From Cryptomeria japonica (Eukaryota; Streptophyta; Pinopsida; Cupressales; Cupressaceae), in assembly GCF_030272615.1 (NCBI RefSeq), contig NC_081409.1, positions 652,642,468-652,706,467 on the forward strand: 64,000 nucleotides of DNA. Reading direction: 5' to 3'. This document shows, piece by piece, positions 36,411 through 48,997 of this stretch. The notes under the pieces were generated by a model, which was given only the letters and a program-made list of their open reading frames with translations, was not told the DNA's origin and did no database searches. A program made the position numbers and the translations under genes. Position 1 is the stretch's first letter. Each line of letters starts with the position of its first letter.

Positions 36411-38300
36411 TAGTGTCATAAATTGTATTCCTTTATAATTTCACACTTATTTTGGGCTCACTTTGGTGGTTATTCCTTATGCTCCCGGTTTATGCCTAAT
36501 TGTGCTTAATTTAAGGACCATTTCTAAAGGCTAAGCGCAATTCCATTCTCAAAGACCTTTGTTGGCTTAAAATGAAAGGACTAGGGTACTAAGTGCCTAG
36601 TGCCCTTGTCTAAGATTTTCAACCCAAATTTTGAAATCATGATGCTTTGCTTTGCAAGTAGCAAGAAAGTACTCTCTAATATTGAGCTTCTTTAAAAATT
36701 AAAATTGAAAACGTGTAAATTTGGTATTAATACAACTCCCTCTCTCATTTGAACATAAAATTGAAATCATTTGAGTCCATAATCATTTCCAATTGAGAAT
36801 TCAATCAAGTATCTTAGGTTTTCTCTTCCTCTCCTCGATTCTCAAGTTTTTGTTTTTCTTTATTTTTGTCTGTTCTTGTTTTCAAATTTCTGGAATCCCA
36901 AGTTCTCGCGTTTGTGATAGCTCTCAAGTTGTTTTGAACTTGAAACCCTAGAATCTTGATTTTCTTCATTTCATTTATTTTTTTCCTCATAATTCTAGAC
37001 TTCTAGGTTCCTGAGTTTGTAATAGATCTCAAGCTATTTCAAACTTGAAACTTCGGGATCCCGAAATCCTAGGTTTTCTTGTTTTCTTTGTTATTTTGTA
37101 TTTCTTCAGGATTCTAAAATTTTGAGTTTCTATGTTCATAATGGATTTTGAGTTGTTATGAACTCATAACCTCAGGATCCTGAAATCCCAATTTTCCTTT
37201 CTCGCTTGTTTCTTTTTTCAGAGTTTCGGACTTCTAGTTATGAGCTCTTCATGGCCTATGAGTTGTGTAGACCCTGGAACCCCAGGATCTTGGAATCCCA
37301 GGTTTATTGTGCACTAATTTTTTGGATTCCTCAAACCTCGCAGCTTTCTCGGGGTTATTTCTACTCCTAGGGTTTCCATTTTCCTTATTTTGCATCCTCT
37401 AACTTTCACACAATTGAGCTCCACTGATATTGGTGATTGATCAATGAGTTGATTATTGCAGATTTTGTGGTGTTTGGATTTTCTCGGTGCCCCTTTTCCT
37501 TCTTGTGTCATTTGTGAGGTAGGTTTTTCTCCTTCCTCTTGTCTCATTTTTCCAGCTTTATTTTGTTTTTATTTTTGTTCTTTTGGTTTTGCGATCGATC
37601 TAGGTTTAGGATTTTGTTCTTTTGTTAGCTTAGAAATAAGTTGGATTTCTTCGCAAATATGGCATTTTAGCCTCATGGTCATCTCTCATCCTATGGTTTT
37701 TTTGTTTAAATAAATTTTGGCCCCTTGGTACCTTAGGGTTTTTTTATTTATTTTCAAAATGGCCTAGTTTTTGTGACTATATCCTAAGTCTCAGTATGCT
37801 CCTTGAACTTCAAAATCCCAAAATCCTAGGATCTCAAAGTTTTCTTCGAGACGATTAGTTCAACCCAAAACTTTGGAATCCCAAAATCTCAAGGTATTAA
37901 GAATGCTACTAAAGTTTTCCCTTCCTTATCTTTGAAACCCTGGAGTTCTAGAGGTTGGTCATTGTATATCTTTGGAATCATGAGATCCTGAAGTTTGTCA
38001 TTCAATATTAAACCCTCAAGCCTTAGAATCTTGGAGTTCCAGGCCTTTAGCACTGAATTCCTTGCCTCCAAAATCCCAAAATCCCAAAGTTCTAGACCTT
38101 TTGTATTCTAGTCATTGCCCTTTTGTCCTTAGGATCCTGAAATATTGGGTTCTTGAGCGATAAATCCTTTGAAACACTAGAACCTCAAGTTTTCGGAGCT
38201 CTATGACTTAGTAAAAATTTAATATCGAAAGGGTATAAAATATTTCTTCTGAAGAAATGGTGATTACTTGACCCTCTCTTTTGTAGGTTTAGAAGATCTT
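36411..38300 (+). repeat. LTR/leader-like DNA with tandem ~115-bp repeats
   Basis: From about 36870 to 37308 four diverged units of about 115 bp follow each other. Each has a GATTCT...TTCTAGG, a CTCAAG(T/C)T(G/A)TTT...AACTTGAAAC and a GGATCCTGAAATCCCA block. From 37790 to 38200 the GGAATCCCAAAATCC word recurs at shorter spacing. No gene is seen. It precedes the ORF at 38301 and may be its element leader or LTR. Confidence 0.55.
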
Positions 38301-41300
38301 ATGGAAGTAGTAGATGCCCCAGGGAGCTCCAGGAGGAAAACAAAGAAAGAGGCAAAGCTTGAAAATATTCCAATCACTATGAAGTACAAGAACCAAGGCC
38401 AAATAACTCCCTCCAAATTTGAGAATAAGGTATAGTGGATCATAGATAAAGAAATTGGCTATATTGAGCTGGAAGCAATCAAATAAGTGTATGGAAAGAA
38501 TCCCAACAAGGAGAATTGGAAGATCGGGGTTGGTTCATAGTACTGCATTCCCTCAAGCTATGCAAACACCCAAGTTGATCCTAGCAATAGCACAACATTA
38601 TGATAAAGATACAAAACAGTGCAAGGATACTAAGGGTAATGTTGTTGACCTAACTCCAAACATTGTGGCCCTAATATTAAAAATTCCATAATTTAAGCAA
38701 GTGTTACAAACTATAGAGGAAGAGGTTGTGAAGTAATTTAATATCAATGTGGATGTCAACAAGAATTATCTGAACAATACTTGGCTCTCAAAGCCTCGAA
38801 AGACAAGGTTGAAGGCAACAAGACAACATTCGTAGGACTAAGTTTAAAGATACCCCATATAACTTGAATATAATGTTGAATATAGCTTTTGGAAATGAAG
38901 AATCAAGGCATTATCATCTATGGATGTAGTACTACATGTATACCATCCTTAAAGGGAAGTTTTATTTTGATTGGGCTCAAATTATCTCTGATAATTTATT
39001 CACAATCAAACCTGTAATGTAATAGAAACTAAAAGGTTCTTCATGAATTCATATGTGGTGTGGGTGCTAGCAAAAAGTGGAGTGTACCCAAGATTGAATA
39101 CTCAGGGAAGATTAGGAGAGGGTCCAAGTAACAAGAGTGTATGGAAATTCTACACTCATTTATCTTTCAATGCAACAAATGATCCTTTCAAAAGAGAAAT
39201 TGATGCTTTCATCTATGCAATCATTTGTAGGCTCACAGGGGATGTTGGATACAAACTCTCTAAAGAAGCCATGGCCTTGGTGGAAACATGGGGAACTTGG
39301 TTCATTCAAAACCCAAGGTCTAGATACATTTGCTTGAGTGGATACATAGGAAATCATTTCCTCCTTCCCTGTTATTACAAGAATAGAATAGTGCTTCTAG
39401 AATTTTATAGGCAAATTGTGAAAGTACAAGCCTTGATGACACAAAAACATAAGATAGGAGTGGGTTTCCCATTTATCCTAGAATATTGCAAGTACCAAGA
39501 TCTGCAAATGGCCAAGACAACAATCCATGAGCTATAGGCATTAAATATTAAGGAATTTAATTATTCTAATAAGTTATTTGACCCATTTAGAAATTTAAAA
39601 GCTTTGATGCCAAACACATACCAAGGACATGAGTCTGCACTAGAATATTTTTAGGCAGGGATACATGATAGTTTTGAAGTAAGAAAGAAGTTTTGTAGAC
39701 TCATTGCCTTCAAAATGAGAGCATTTGATATGGAAGATGATATCCCAAAGGACTTATTAGATTATGGGATAATCTTAGACCCACTATATGAGGAAGAAAA
39801 GGTATATCAAAGGACTCTCTCTCCAATCAAGTGGTATGAACTAGAGGACTTAAAAAAATAAAAAATGCACTGAAGAAGTTGTCTAGAAGAGTAGACAATG
39901 GTTTGGACTGAGAGTAGAGAAATTTATCCAAGAGGAAAGGAAAAGGGAAGGTAAAAGGGAATCCTCAATCTAAAACCACATATGAATATGTCAAAAATAA
40001 GGGAGGAGATTTTAGAAAGCCTACTTCCACTGATGACAAAAGCCCAATGTCAGTAGCTAAGAAGGCAAAATTGCAGCAAAAATTGGATAGGTAGATCAAA
40101 GAATCAAATTCATTGAAAGCAAGATTTGAGAAAGGAGTCACCATTAGCTTTCTTGCTACTCCTCAAGCTTCTATTCCTCCGGTAATGAAAGGAATTGGAA
40201 TGAATCTAGGAGAAGGAGTATCTTAAGGACAAGATCAAGAACATGAGGCAACACCTTCTTAGTCTCAAGTTCTTACAAGCATGCGAACACCACTTGTCTT
40301 AAAGCAAGTATAAATTCATAACATTGACTCTGATGAGACAGAGTCTGATGAAGAATTAATTGTAGTGTTGGCTCGTAAGAAGAAAGTAGCCCCAAGCTAA
40401 GAAAAAAATCATCTAAGTAATGATCTAGGAGAATCTATTTTGTCCCAAGTATTAGTAATTTCATAAGATGACCAACCTCCTGAGCTTCCAGTGACTACAC
40501 AAGAAAAAGGGGAAATCTTTGATACCACTCAACAACAAGGACCTAAGCAACATGAGGAAGAAATGGACATAGATGATAAGGATAATCATTTGGTTCTTAC
40601 TTCCCAATACTAAGGAGAACTCTTAAGTCAAACTAAAGAGAAGGAGAAAAGAGAAAAGGAAATAATTGAGCATGAAGAAGAAAAGCAGGAAGAGACTACA
40701 AAGGAGCATCAACAAGAAAAGGATAATTAGTTGCGACCTTCCTTGCAAAATGATGAACTCAATGAACAAATAAAATCAACACTTCATGAGGAAGAGTAGC
40801 TATAGGAGCAAGGATCTCATAGTTATGCAATGACTACCCAACAAGATTCAAATGTGCCTCAAAGGTTGAAATTCAATTTTAAAAGGAAAAGGAAATTTTT
40901 TTGCCCAAGGTGAACCTCCAAGATGTTATGGCTAAAATTCCTAGAAAGAGAAAGAAACCAAAAACTCTACATCATCTATCTAGGAGTTAATCAAGCAAGG
41001 TAATGGCAAGCATAACAACTCTGGGGCCAAAAAAAGGAAGGTGAAGAACACAACCTAGCTAATTACCAAGTCTCCCAGGTAAATTTAGGAAAAGAAAGAA
41101 AATGGGGAGAGATTTCCATACTAGATGTGGTCACTGCTACCATCAAGCCAAGGATTGAAAAAGAACACAAGTACAAGCAAGAGGCCAAAGCTCAAAGGAA
41201 AAGTATAGATGAGTACTCATGGACTTAGTAGTTCCTCTCGACTCAAGGTTTGCAGATACACAACCATCTTCCTCAAAACTACCTCATCAGGAGATCAAAT

Positions 41301-41962
41301 CTCTATACATTATGAAGGATAAAGTGACAACTATGGACACATGGGCTAGTGACCAGCTGAGGAAGTTAAAACTCTTTCTAGAAGAGACTATGGAAATATA
41401 TGAAGATATTTTTTTCTTGAAGAAGACCATGATTTTTCTTTCAACTCAATGGGATGCTCAATCTCAAAAGTATGGAAAGAAAATTCAGATCTTGAATAAA
41501 ATGAAGGATTTGGGAGAAGATGTGATCAAAAATGAAGATCTACCTGGAGGTGAAGATCTTACTATTCTCCAACATTGCATCTATTTGTTGGATTTCAAGA
41601 GAGATATTACTGAGTAGTATAGGGTTGAGATGTTGAAAGGACACCCTTCCTTCCTAGACCTACTGAGAGGACAGGAAGAATATGTTGTACATATACTAGG
41701 GGAATGTGTACTCACAGGTACACAAGATGGCTTGATCATCCAAGAGTTAGTGCTTAGAGAATGGGACTGGTGCATCACAGAGAATTTCTCTCTGAAGTTT
41801 AAGTGTGATACATTGTTAATGGAGAGATACATGTGCCTTATCTTGCAATCCTACCAAGTGACCCAAGTGGTGGATGATTTAGTTGATAAAATGGAAGACT
41901 TGAGAGAAACCATCAAATTTTCGAATAGGATATGTCCTAGATCCACTCCAATCTTCAATTGA
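38301..41962 (+). pseudogene. Extra ORF upstream of gag in a plus-strand gypsy element (unknown function)
   Basis: Decayed coding region starting MEVVDAPGSSRRKTKK. Readable blocks include IPITMKYKNQGQITPSKFE, KDTKGNVVDLTPNIVALILK, a 164-residue stretch at 39043-39537 (MNSYVVWVLAKSGVYPRLN..., YICLSGYIGNHFLLPCYYKN), an acidic/Gln-rich middle (40200-40900) and C-terminal helical stretches at 41219-41962 (WASDQLRKLKLFLEE, YRVEMLKGHPSFLDLL). Stops are often TAG/TAA at plausible Gln positions. No known domain. Its place ahead of gag fits ORF1 of Ogre/Tat-type elements; that assignment is inference. Confidence 0.5.
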
Positions 41963-43047
41963 GTGTTAGTTAGTAAACTACAAGAGATTCAAGAAAAAAA
42001 AAAAAAAAGTAAGCATGTGAAGAATTGTAGATACACTCTCAGTAATCTCGGCCAAGGAGGAGTAATTGTAGCGCATTGATACAACCTGGATCACTTTGGG
42101 GAAGAACTTTAGTTTAAACAATCCATCTAAGAATTAGCTATCCTTGACATGCACGTTTTTACGATGCTCTTGGTAGAGGAACTTACATAGAAAAGGGAGT
42201 GCAACTAACAACTTTAGATGATGAGCGAACTTTTGGGTAGTTAACTTAGGCTAGAGAATAGTAACCTACATGTTAACTGTGTCTCCCTCTAGTTTGTAGC
42301 AAAGTTTTGGAAAAGACTTATTCTAAGTCTTGAGGATTTTGGGTCCTATAAATGTAATTTTTTAGGTCATTGAGGGTCTGAGAATTGATGATTTAAGGTC
42401 AATAGTTAGTAATTTTATCTTTCATGCATTTTGAAATTTTAAGATCTTTGTAGAATGAAGCAAAATTGTAGTATCAGTGATTATTGGTGCTTTTGAATCA
42501 ATAAAATTAATTTATGGATCACATGCTCAATAAACTTTACTCTTTGAAATTGATATTTTTCTGTGATTTGGTATCTTCTTTCATTATAGATAGCATTTAA
42601 TTGTTCCAAGCATTATTGTTCTACAAATCATATTATGCATGTTAATGGTGTATGAGGATTGAACAATGTTGTGAAAAGTTTTCTCTGAAGCATCTTTCTC
42701 TGTTTGCATGTAAATCGATGATCTTGCATGTTAATGGGAAGTCATACTTAATTTTGTTGATAATATCAGATTGCATAGTCTGTTTATTTTGTAGTTACAT
42801 ATTTTGCTTTCTCTTTTCACATTCTTTCTTGCAACCTTGTCTTATCTTTTGACTTTATTTACTTAGTATAGATTCAACTTGTGTTCTCTATTTGTAACCA
42901 ACATACCCCTTGATTGAAACAAGTCATGTGAACACTTATTTATCCTTGCAGCATTGTGATCCAACAATAGAGACCTTGGGAGGTTGGATATTCTTTCTTC
43001 CTTTCCTTTTCCAAGAGAATCTTAGTTACACTTAGCTTGTGTTAGGT
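41963..43047 (+). other. Noncoding spacer between extra ORF and gag
   Basis: AT-rich, with short frames only. A TGCAG acceptor-like site near 42950 precedes the gag ATG by about 100 bp, so splicing is possible but unproven. Confidence 0.35.
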
Positions 43048-45345
43048 ATGTCAAAAGGCCCATCAATAGATTTGGCACTAGAAGGAGGGCCTCGTCAAGC
43101 TGTAGCGTATAATCTCTTTCTCTCCAGAAAGGTTCCAAAGGATTATTAGAAGCACATCTCACTCAAAATAATTCGTAGATCTAGGACCTGTCACTAGGAG
43201 GAAGGGGAATAAGGATAAAGGAGAGGCCTAAAAAAACTCTCCACTGCAACAAGCTCCCACTGTCCAAGAAGCCCAAGTCATACCAAGTCCCCAACCTATT
43301 ATAGTGCCTTTTGTGAGACAAAACCGACCACCACCACCTCCAATGACATTTTTCAACCAAACACACCTCTAGGAACAATACTTGGGGGGATTCATGACCT
43401 ACCTAGGAACCTAGATAAATTCTGTAGTAAATTTGAGTTTGGTGGACCCAAAACTTCAAAAGACATTGAAGCATTCAAAGATGTATTAGTTCGAAACCAT
43501 ATTCAATATGAGGACTTGGTATGTCGACTTTTCCCATACCCACTAGGGGAAAATGAATACAATTGGTGCCTAACATTGCTTTCTTACTCTATCACTAGTT
43601 GGGATATTTTGGAACAAGCTTTCATTTCCCAGTTCAGGGTTTACATGGATCCTACTACCCTTTATCACCACTTCGCTTCTGTACGAAAGCAACCAAATGA
43701 ACCTTTAACTACTTTTAATACCAAGTTCCAATGAGCATATAAGATGTTGCAATATCATTATTAGATTATGGAGGTAGTGGTCATTGAGGCATACTTAAGA
43801 TTCATTGATCCATGGAGTGTGATGTTCATTAAGAAGACTGTTGAGCAACAACATAGAAACACCTTGGCCAAAGTTTACACACTCACTCTTAAAATGAATC
43901 AAGAACTAAACCAGACACTTGGGGGAATAGGGCATAATCTTCACTTGGGCATGCCCTATGGGAACTACACCCAAGTTCCTCGCCCTAATCCAAGATATAT
44001 AGCATTGGAAACTCCTACAATGAACCCAAATCCTCTATATGGACCATCAAAAGGTTATGAACCAACAACCCGCATTGTAAGCTTTGCCTTGGTATAATGC
44101 CAACCCTGCTAATCCACAAGTTCATGTAAATGATCAAACCCATGGAATAGGGCAGCAATAGAATGTCTCCAATGTTACATTGCCAAATCAAATGCCTAGA
44201 TCATCCTCTACAAACCAAGGTACACACCTTTCAATAGAAGTAGAGGCACTGATGAAGATCCTCTCTCAATTTACCACTGAGCTAAGACAATTCAAAGTAA
44301 ACCCTCCAGGTGGACATAATTAGTCTCAATAGTATAACAAATAGAGGGCTTATCAGAATCAAAACTAGTTTAAGAGATATAATCAAAATACATACAACCT
44401 TCAATGGAACATTGGTCCAAATAATGGGGAGTGAACCACAACTATTCTGATGCTAGAGACAATGTGACTTCTACTCAAACTATCAACATGGTTGATATGA
44501 ACTTGATGACCAATTGGTGTAGACTACATGACACTTCATTGCATTTAGAAGTTAATTGCGCCTAGATGGAAAAGGTTATAATAATTGCCCAAGTTAATGC
44601 AAAACCTAAAGGGAAAGGTACAATTGATGTATCTAACAAAATTAATACCACCATCTTGGTTGATACTTTCCTTTTTCAAGAAGAGAATGCTAAGTGAAAC
44701 CACAGGTCTATGATGCCCAAGACTTTCAAAACACTAACGAATACTTGCAATTTGAGGAGTTAGGTGAAAGGACCTTTCACGACCCTTGTGCCACCCAAGG
44801 TTAGCCAAGTCCCACTAGACCCCAACATGAGTAACAATCCTCCACCTCCTCTTGGTCCTCAAGTGGCACGTACTAAACTCGGGCAAAATAGAGAATATTC
44901 AACCAAAAGATCATATGATGTCACTAGAGAGATGGAAAAAACCACCACTACCATGTCTCTAATGCAAGTCCTTCTATTCTGTCCAAAACAAAAGGAAGCC
45001 TTACTTAAGAGATTTGACCAGTTAGGGTCACAAAGTAACGAGGTTAAAGTAGCCACAATTGAAGATGATAATGTTGCCCTATAATCTGGTAAAACTAAAA
45101 AATCCCCCATTCCTTTTAAGCATTAAGATATTTGGAAAGAGCTTACACAATCATTTGGTGGATTTAGCAGCTTTGGGAAAAGTTATGCCTTATTCTATAT
45201 GCCAAAAATTGGGGCTGAATCCAATTTGAACCAACAGTAAAGTTGTGCAGTTGGATAAGATTGAGGTGAATGTGATTAACGAATTCAAGGATGTGTATTT
45301 ACAATTGGGGGTTGGTCCTCGTGTGTCTTAATATATAGATGTTTA
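43048..45345 (+). pseudogene. Ty3/gypsy gag and start of pol, truncated
   Basis: Starts MSKGPSIDLALEGGPRQAVAY. The capsid core reads LVCRLFPYPLGENEYNWCL, then SWDILEQAFISQFR and FASVRKQPNEPLTTF, typical of Retrotrans_gag. Later stretches (43768-44097, 44764-45084) are the Pro/Asn-rich linker and a segment with LLKRFDQLG. The last readable part resembles the protease/pre-RT region (LCQKLGLNPI-like, VNVINEFKDVYLQLGVGPRV). Stops are frequent, several TAG at Gln positions. Similarity ends near 45345, next to the transposon-like region, so the element is probably interrupted there. Confidence 0.7.
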
Positions 45346-46228
45346 GGTGGGTGGCTGCAAGAAGTTGAGTCCCACTTTTGGGCAAAAAGTGGAAGTGTTT
45401 TCTCTATTTTTCAAATTTTCTGTCGATTGATGTCAAAATTTAATGCACTTAGAGATTGAATCTAAAAAAACTTCAGTAATAGAGAATGTATTTCTTGGAG
45501 ACTACTTTTCAAATATATAATTAATTTTAATACCCACATGCTAGAAATCCCTTTTTAGTAGGCATGTTTAAAAACCAGTTTTTCAAAATGCCTGTTTCAA
45601 GACCATACCACACATGTGTACGACAACCCTTTTTTGATGCAAATAAATGATTTTTTGTAAATCCTTTTGGGAAATGATACCTAAGACACAAAATATTGAT
45701 GAGAATATTTTTGCTTTTTTTTTTATTGAATATATTTTTTTTTATTAATTTTTAACTAACAATAAAGTATATTTTCAAAACATCAGATGTACGACCACCA
45801 TAATTTGATGAAAATTTCATATTTTTCAAAAAAAAAATTAATATTCAAAAGAATTGTATTTAAATTGATGTCATAGAATTTATTTTTCTAAAATCCTAAA
45901 AACAAAAAAGTTATTAAAGTTTTAGTGAACCTTGGTATTTTAGGTTTAGGTTCCACTTTTGATTAATAAATAATACAAAAATAGTAAAAATAATCTTATC
46001 ACTATGCAATTTATATTTCTGAAATCATGACGATGAAAAATCTAATGGGTTTTTGTTTCATCAAAAAATTCAATTAGAAAGGCCCTCAAAAAATTAGGCC
46101 AAGGTAGAAATCTAATGTCGTTTTACCTTAGTCATTTTTTTGGAGGTCTAAGCATAGGCTTGGTGGGACCAAGCCTATCTTGAACAAAAAAACAATGCTA
46201 AGGATTGTTTCCCGCCCCTAATATTAAC
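45346..46228. other. AT-rich DNA upstream of the transposase-like gene
   Basis: No gene. A CCACTTTT...AAAAAGTGG palindrome lies at about 45371-45391, and a TGTACGAC(A/C)ACC...TTTGATG word occurs twice (45617, 45788). It may contain the left end of a DNA transposon carrying the gene at 46555, but I found no convincing terminal repeat. Confidence 0.35.
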
Positions 46229-46372
46229 AAATGGGCACCCATTTTTTAAATTCAAAAAACGGGCACCCATTTCGCTTTGTACCGTTGAAAGCGAAACGGG
46301 TGCCCGTTTTTAAAAATGGGCACCTGATTATAAAACGGGCACCCGTTCCATTAAATAATGGGTGCCCATTTC
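46229..46372. repeat. Cluster of six AAAYGGG-N2-CCCRTTT palindromes
   Basis: Six copies of a dyad with GGGCACCC or GGGTGCCC at the centre lie in 144 bp, ending about 180 bp before the ATG at 46555. Two of them form the arms of a long hairpin (46255-46311). Confidence 0.9.
46255..46311. repeat. 24-bp-arm hairpin in front of the transposase-like gene
   Basis: Left arm 46255-46278 and right arm 46288-46311 are inverted copies with one mismatch, separated by a 9-nt loop. Each arm includes CGGGCACCC and TTCGCTTT. Confidence 0.9.
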
Positions 46373-46554
46373 TGAAAAGATCCATTGGGCCACAATCTGG
46401 CCAACAAGCACAAATCCAAATGATTGAATGATTTTTCAATCATTGCCTGACAAGTACGATCTGCAAAGAGAATGTTTTAATTAATAATTCTCTTTGTTTG
46501 TCTTATTGTTGATTTGGTAAGGAGATCGATTCAAATTCAAATTTTGGTGTAGCC

Positions 46555-48997
46555 ATGAGATCAAATCAATGCAAGAAGAGGCAAAGGAAGGATCTGACAA
46601 CTAAGGAGATTGCAGCAAATAGGGAGAAGGAGGCAATGCGTCAACGAGAGAGAAGATCAAGAATGAGACAAGGAGCTTCAAGTTCCACAATCATTTTAGA
46701 AGAGGAGAACATCGATGAGACCATAAATGTTGATGAAGGAAACAAAATAGAACCATTTAATTTAGGTTCATCTTCTAATCCATTATTGGATACATGTATG
46801 TCTTCATAGCCCTATGTTTTTTGTCATGAAGAAATTGGTGATTTAGTAGAAGCAGGCTACTTATTAAATGAAATTCCAATTGAAAATCAAACCCCAAATG
46901 AAATTAGAACTCAACTTGAAACTGAAATTGAAATCCAAATTGAAACCCCAAAGGAAACTAGATCTCAACTTGAAACTGAAATTGAAACCAAATTTGAAAC
47001 TCCAAATAAAATTGAAAATTCACCTGCAACTAAAACCAATAATGTGCATGTACACATGGAAACACCAATTGAAAATGAAACATGTTTGAATGATAATCAA
47101 ACGAATGAAAATTTTGAAATTAAAAGTGATGTACTAGACAACCTTCCTGGCTTGGTTTCATGGAGACAGATTAGGACACATGCAAATAGATTGTTTAGAC
47201 ATTTTTTTATAATAAGAAATTTGGGTTTCAATGTCAATTAATGGTACAACTAATTAAAATGACTAAAATGCGAAAAGTGATGAAGAAGTTAGGCTTTTAT
47301 GTCAAACCCAAGAAGAAGGACGAGTCTTTAAAACAAGTTGTATCGATTGTTGCTAGCACCTTTGATACAATTGGAAAGAAAAGTCATTTTAAAGATAAAA
47401 ATGCGGCATGATGGGAAATAACAACAACTTTAGTAAGCCAAAAAACTTCTAATAAAAGAATGATGAGTAACATAAGTGGATATCTTAATATTCATCACAA
47501 AACCTTGTCAAGAGCTGTAAAAAGAAGAGTTAATTTTGAAAGTGATCCGACAAACAAATTGTGGACTTTTAGTGGTAGACTACCAAGGTCTGATATGAAA
47601 CTTACTGTTGAAGTCAAAATTTTGATCAAAAAATTCTGGCACGATAATACGAGAGTATCACCTAATGTTAGAGATGTTCTTAAATTAAGAGTTGGGTAAA
47701 AAATTCGTGATCCACATCCAAAACACCTATTGGACATGACTCAAACTGAATTGTACAAAATGTTTTTGGAAGATAAGGTGTTGACTATTAGCATTTGTCA
47801 AAGGTCTTTTGAAAAGTGTAAACCTTGGTATGTTCGAATTAACAAGGAAAGAGTCACATGTTGTTGCAAAACTCATGTTCAATTTCGCTACCATTATGAT
47901 GTATTTCGATATATACGTGTTACCATGCATAGTAATGGAATGTTCCAAGAATGTGGTATAAATATACCACTTGAAACTATAAAGGAGTTTATATCAAGTT
48001 TGTTTTGCAACACACTAAATGAGAAAAAATTTCTTTTCAATGCATGTGTTTCCGGTGTATGTGATAAATGTGGCAATCTTGCATTGTTGGATGAATGTTT
48101 GCATGAAAATATTTCAAATGATTTTTGACAACAATTAGTTGATGTTAAAAGATTTAAAACTGTTGAGTATCCACTAAAGGATGGAAAGGATGGAAAACGA
48201 TGCTATCTAATCACTGAAAAAGTTAGTGTTCATGCATTTATGAATGAATTTAAGAGTAACATCGTACCTAAATATGTTAAGCACACTCAAAATGTTAGAT
48301 GGCTCGATGGTCAGTTTCGAACATGTAAGGATACATTTCCTGTTGGTAGTATACTTTTGGTTGTTGACTTTGTAGAGAACTACACACTTGCACCACAAGA
48401 TGAGGTCCAATCACAATACTACAATTCAGTGCAAGTAGAGATTTTTGTCCATATTGTCTATAGGCATGCACCAAATAGTACAGAAGAGGATCGCAAAATT
48501 TTGAGAGAGTACCATTTATATATGAGTGATAATAAATTACACTCATCTGAGTTTGTCCAGTATTGCTTCAAGACCTTTTTTCAAAATTTGAGGGAGAGAG
48601 AAATCCAGATGACACAACATCTAAAATGGTTTGATAATTGCACAGGGCAATTCAAGAATGCTAGAATGTTTTATTGGTTGAGTAGAATTCATAAGAAAAC
48701 TAATATCGAACACATGTGGAGTTTTTTTGAGGCTAGACATGGGAAAGGAGAACATGACGGTGCTGGTGCATGTGTTAAGAGAGCCCTTTGCAGAGAGCAA
48801 ATCAAATTCAAGGAAAAGGCTAAATTTAAAAATGCAAGTGCAATTGTGGATTGGTGTAGTGCAAATTTATCCACAGGATCAACTCAGAACTCTACAATTA
48901 GACATTTCTTCTGGCTAGTTAAAGAGGAGAATATCCTTCCAAGATATGATTGTGATACACTCAATGGGTCAACTAGATGGCATTCATTTAAGAGTTC
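46555..48997 (+). pseudogene. DDE-like transposase-derived gene, 5' part (split by a copia insertion)
   Basis: A broken gene of about 815 codons in this part. N-terminus: basic RKDLTTKEIAANREKEAMRQ, then acidic imperfect repeats (ETPNEIRTQLETEIE type), then DVLDNLPGLVSWRQIRTHAN. One frameshift near 47210-47240 leads to a helix-turn-helix-like block (ISGYLNIHHKTLSRAVKRR, KFWHDNTRVSPNVRDVLK), a HPKHLLDMTQTELYKMF block, Cys-rich RVTCCCKTHVQF and VCDKCGNLALL. The catalytic-type core follows: VVDFVENYT, WFDNCTGQFKN and RHGKGEHDGAGACVKRAL, fitting an RNase H fold with acidic residues. In-frame stops: 46807, 47409, 47697, 48126. I recognise the motif style from unnamed transposase-like proteins but cannot give a superfamily. 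It resumes at 56944. Confidence 0.65.

Noticed and set aside
46868-47089. Lys/Leu-rich repetitive frame (KLKLK...)
   Set aside because: Out-of-frame shadow of the Glu/Thr repeat of the transposase-like gene, which is read in another frame through this stretch.
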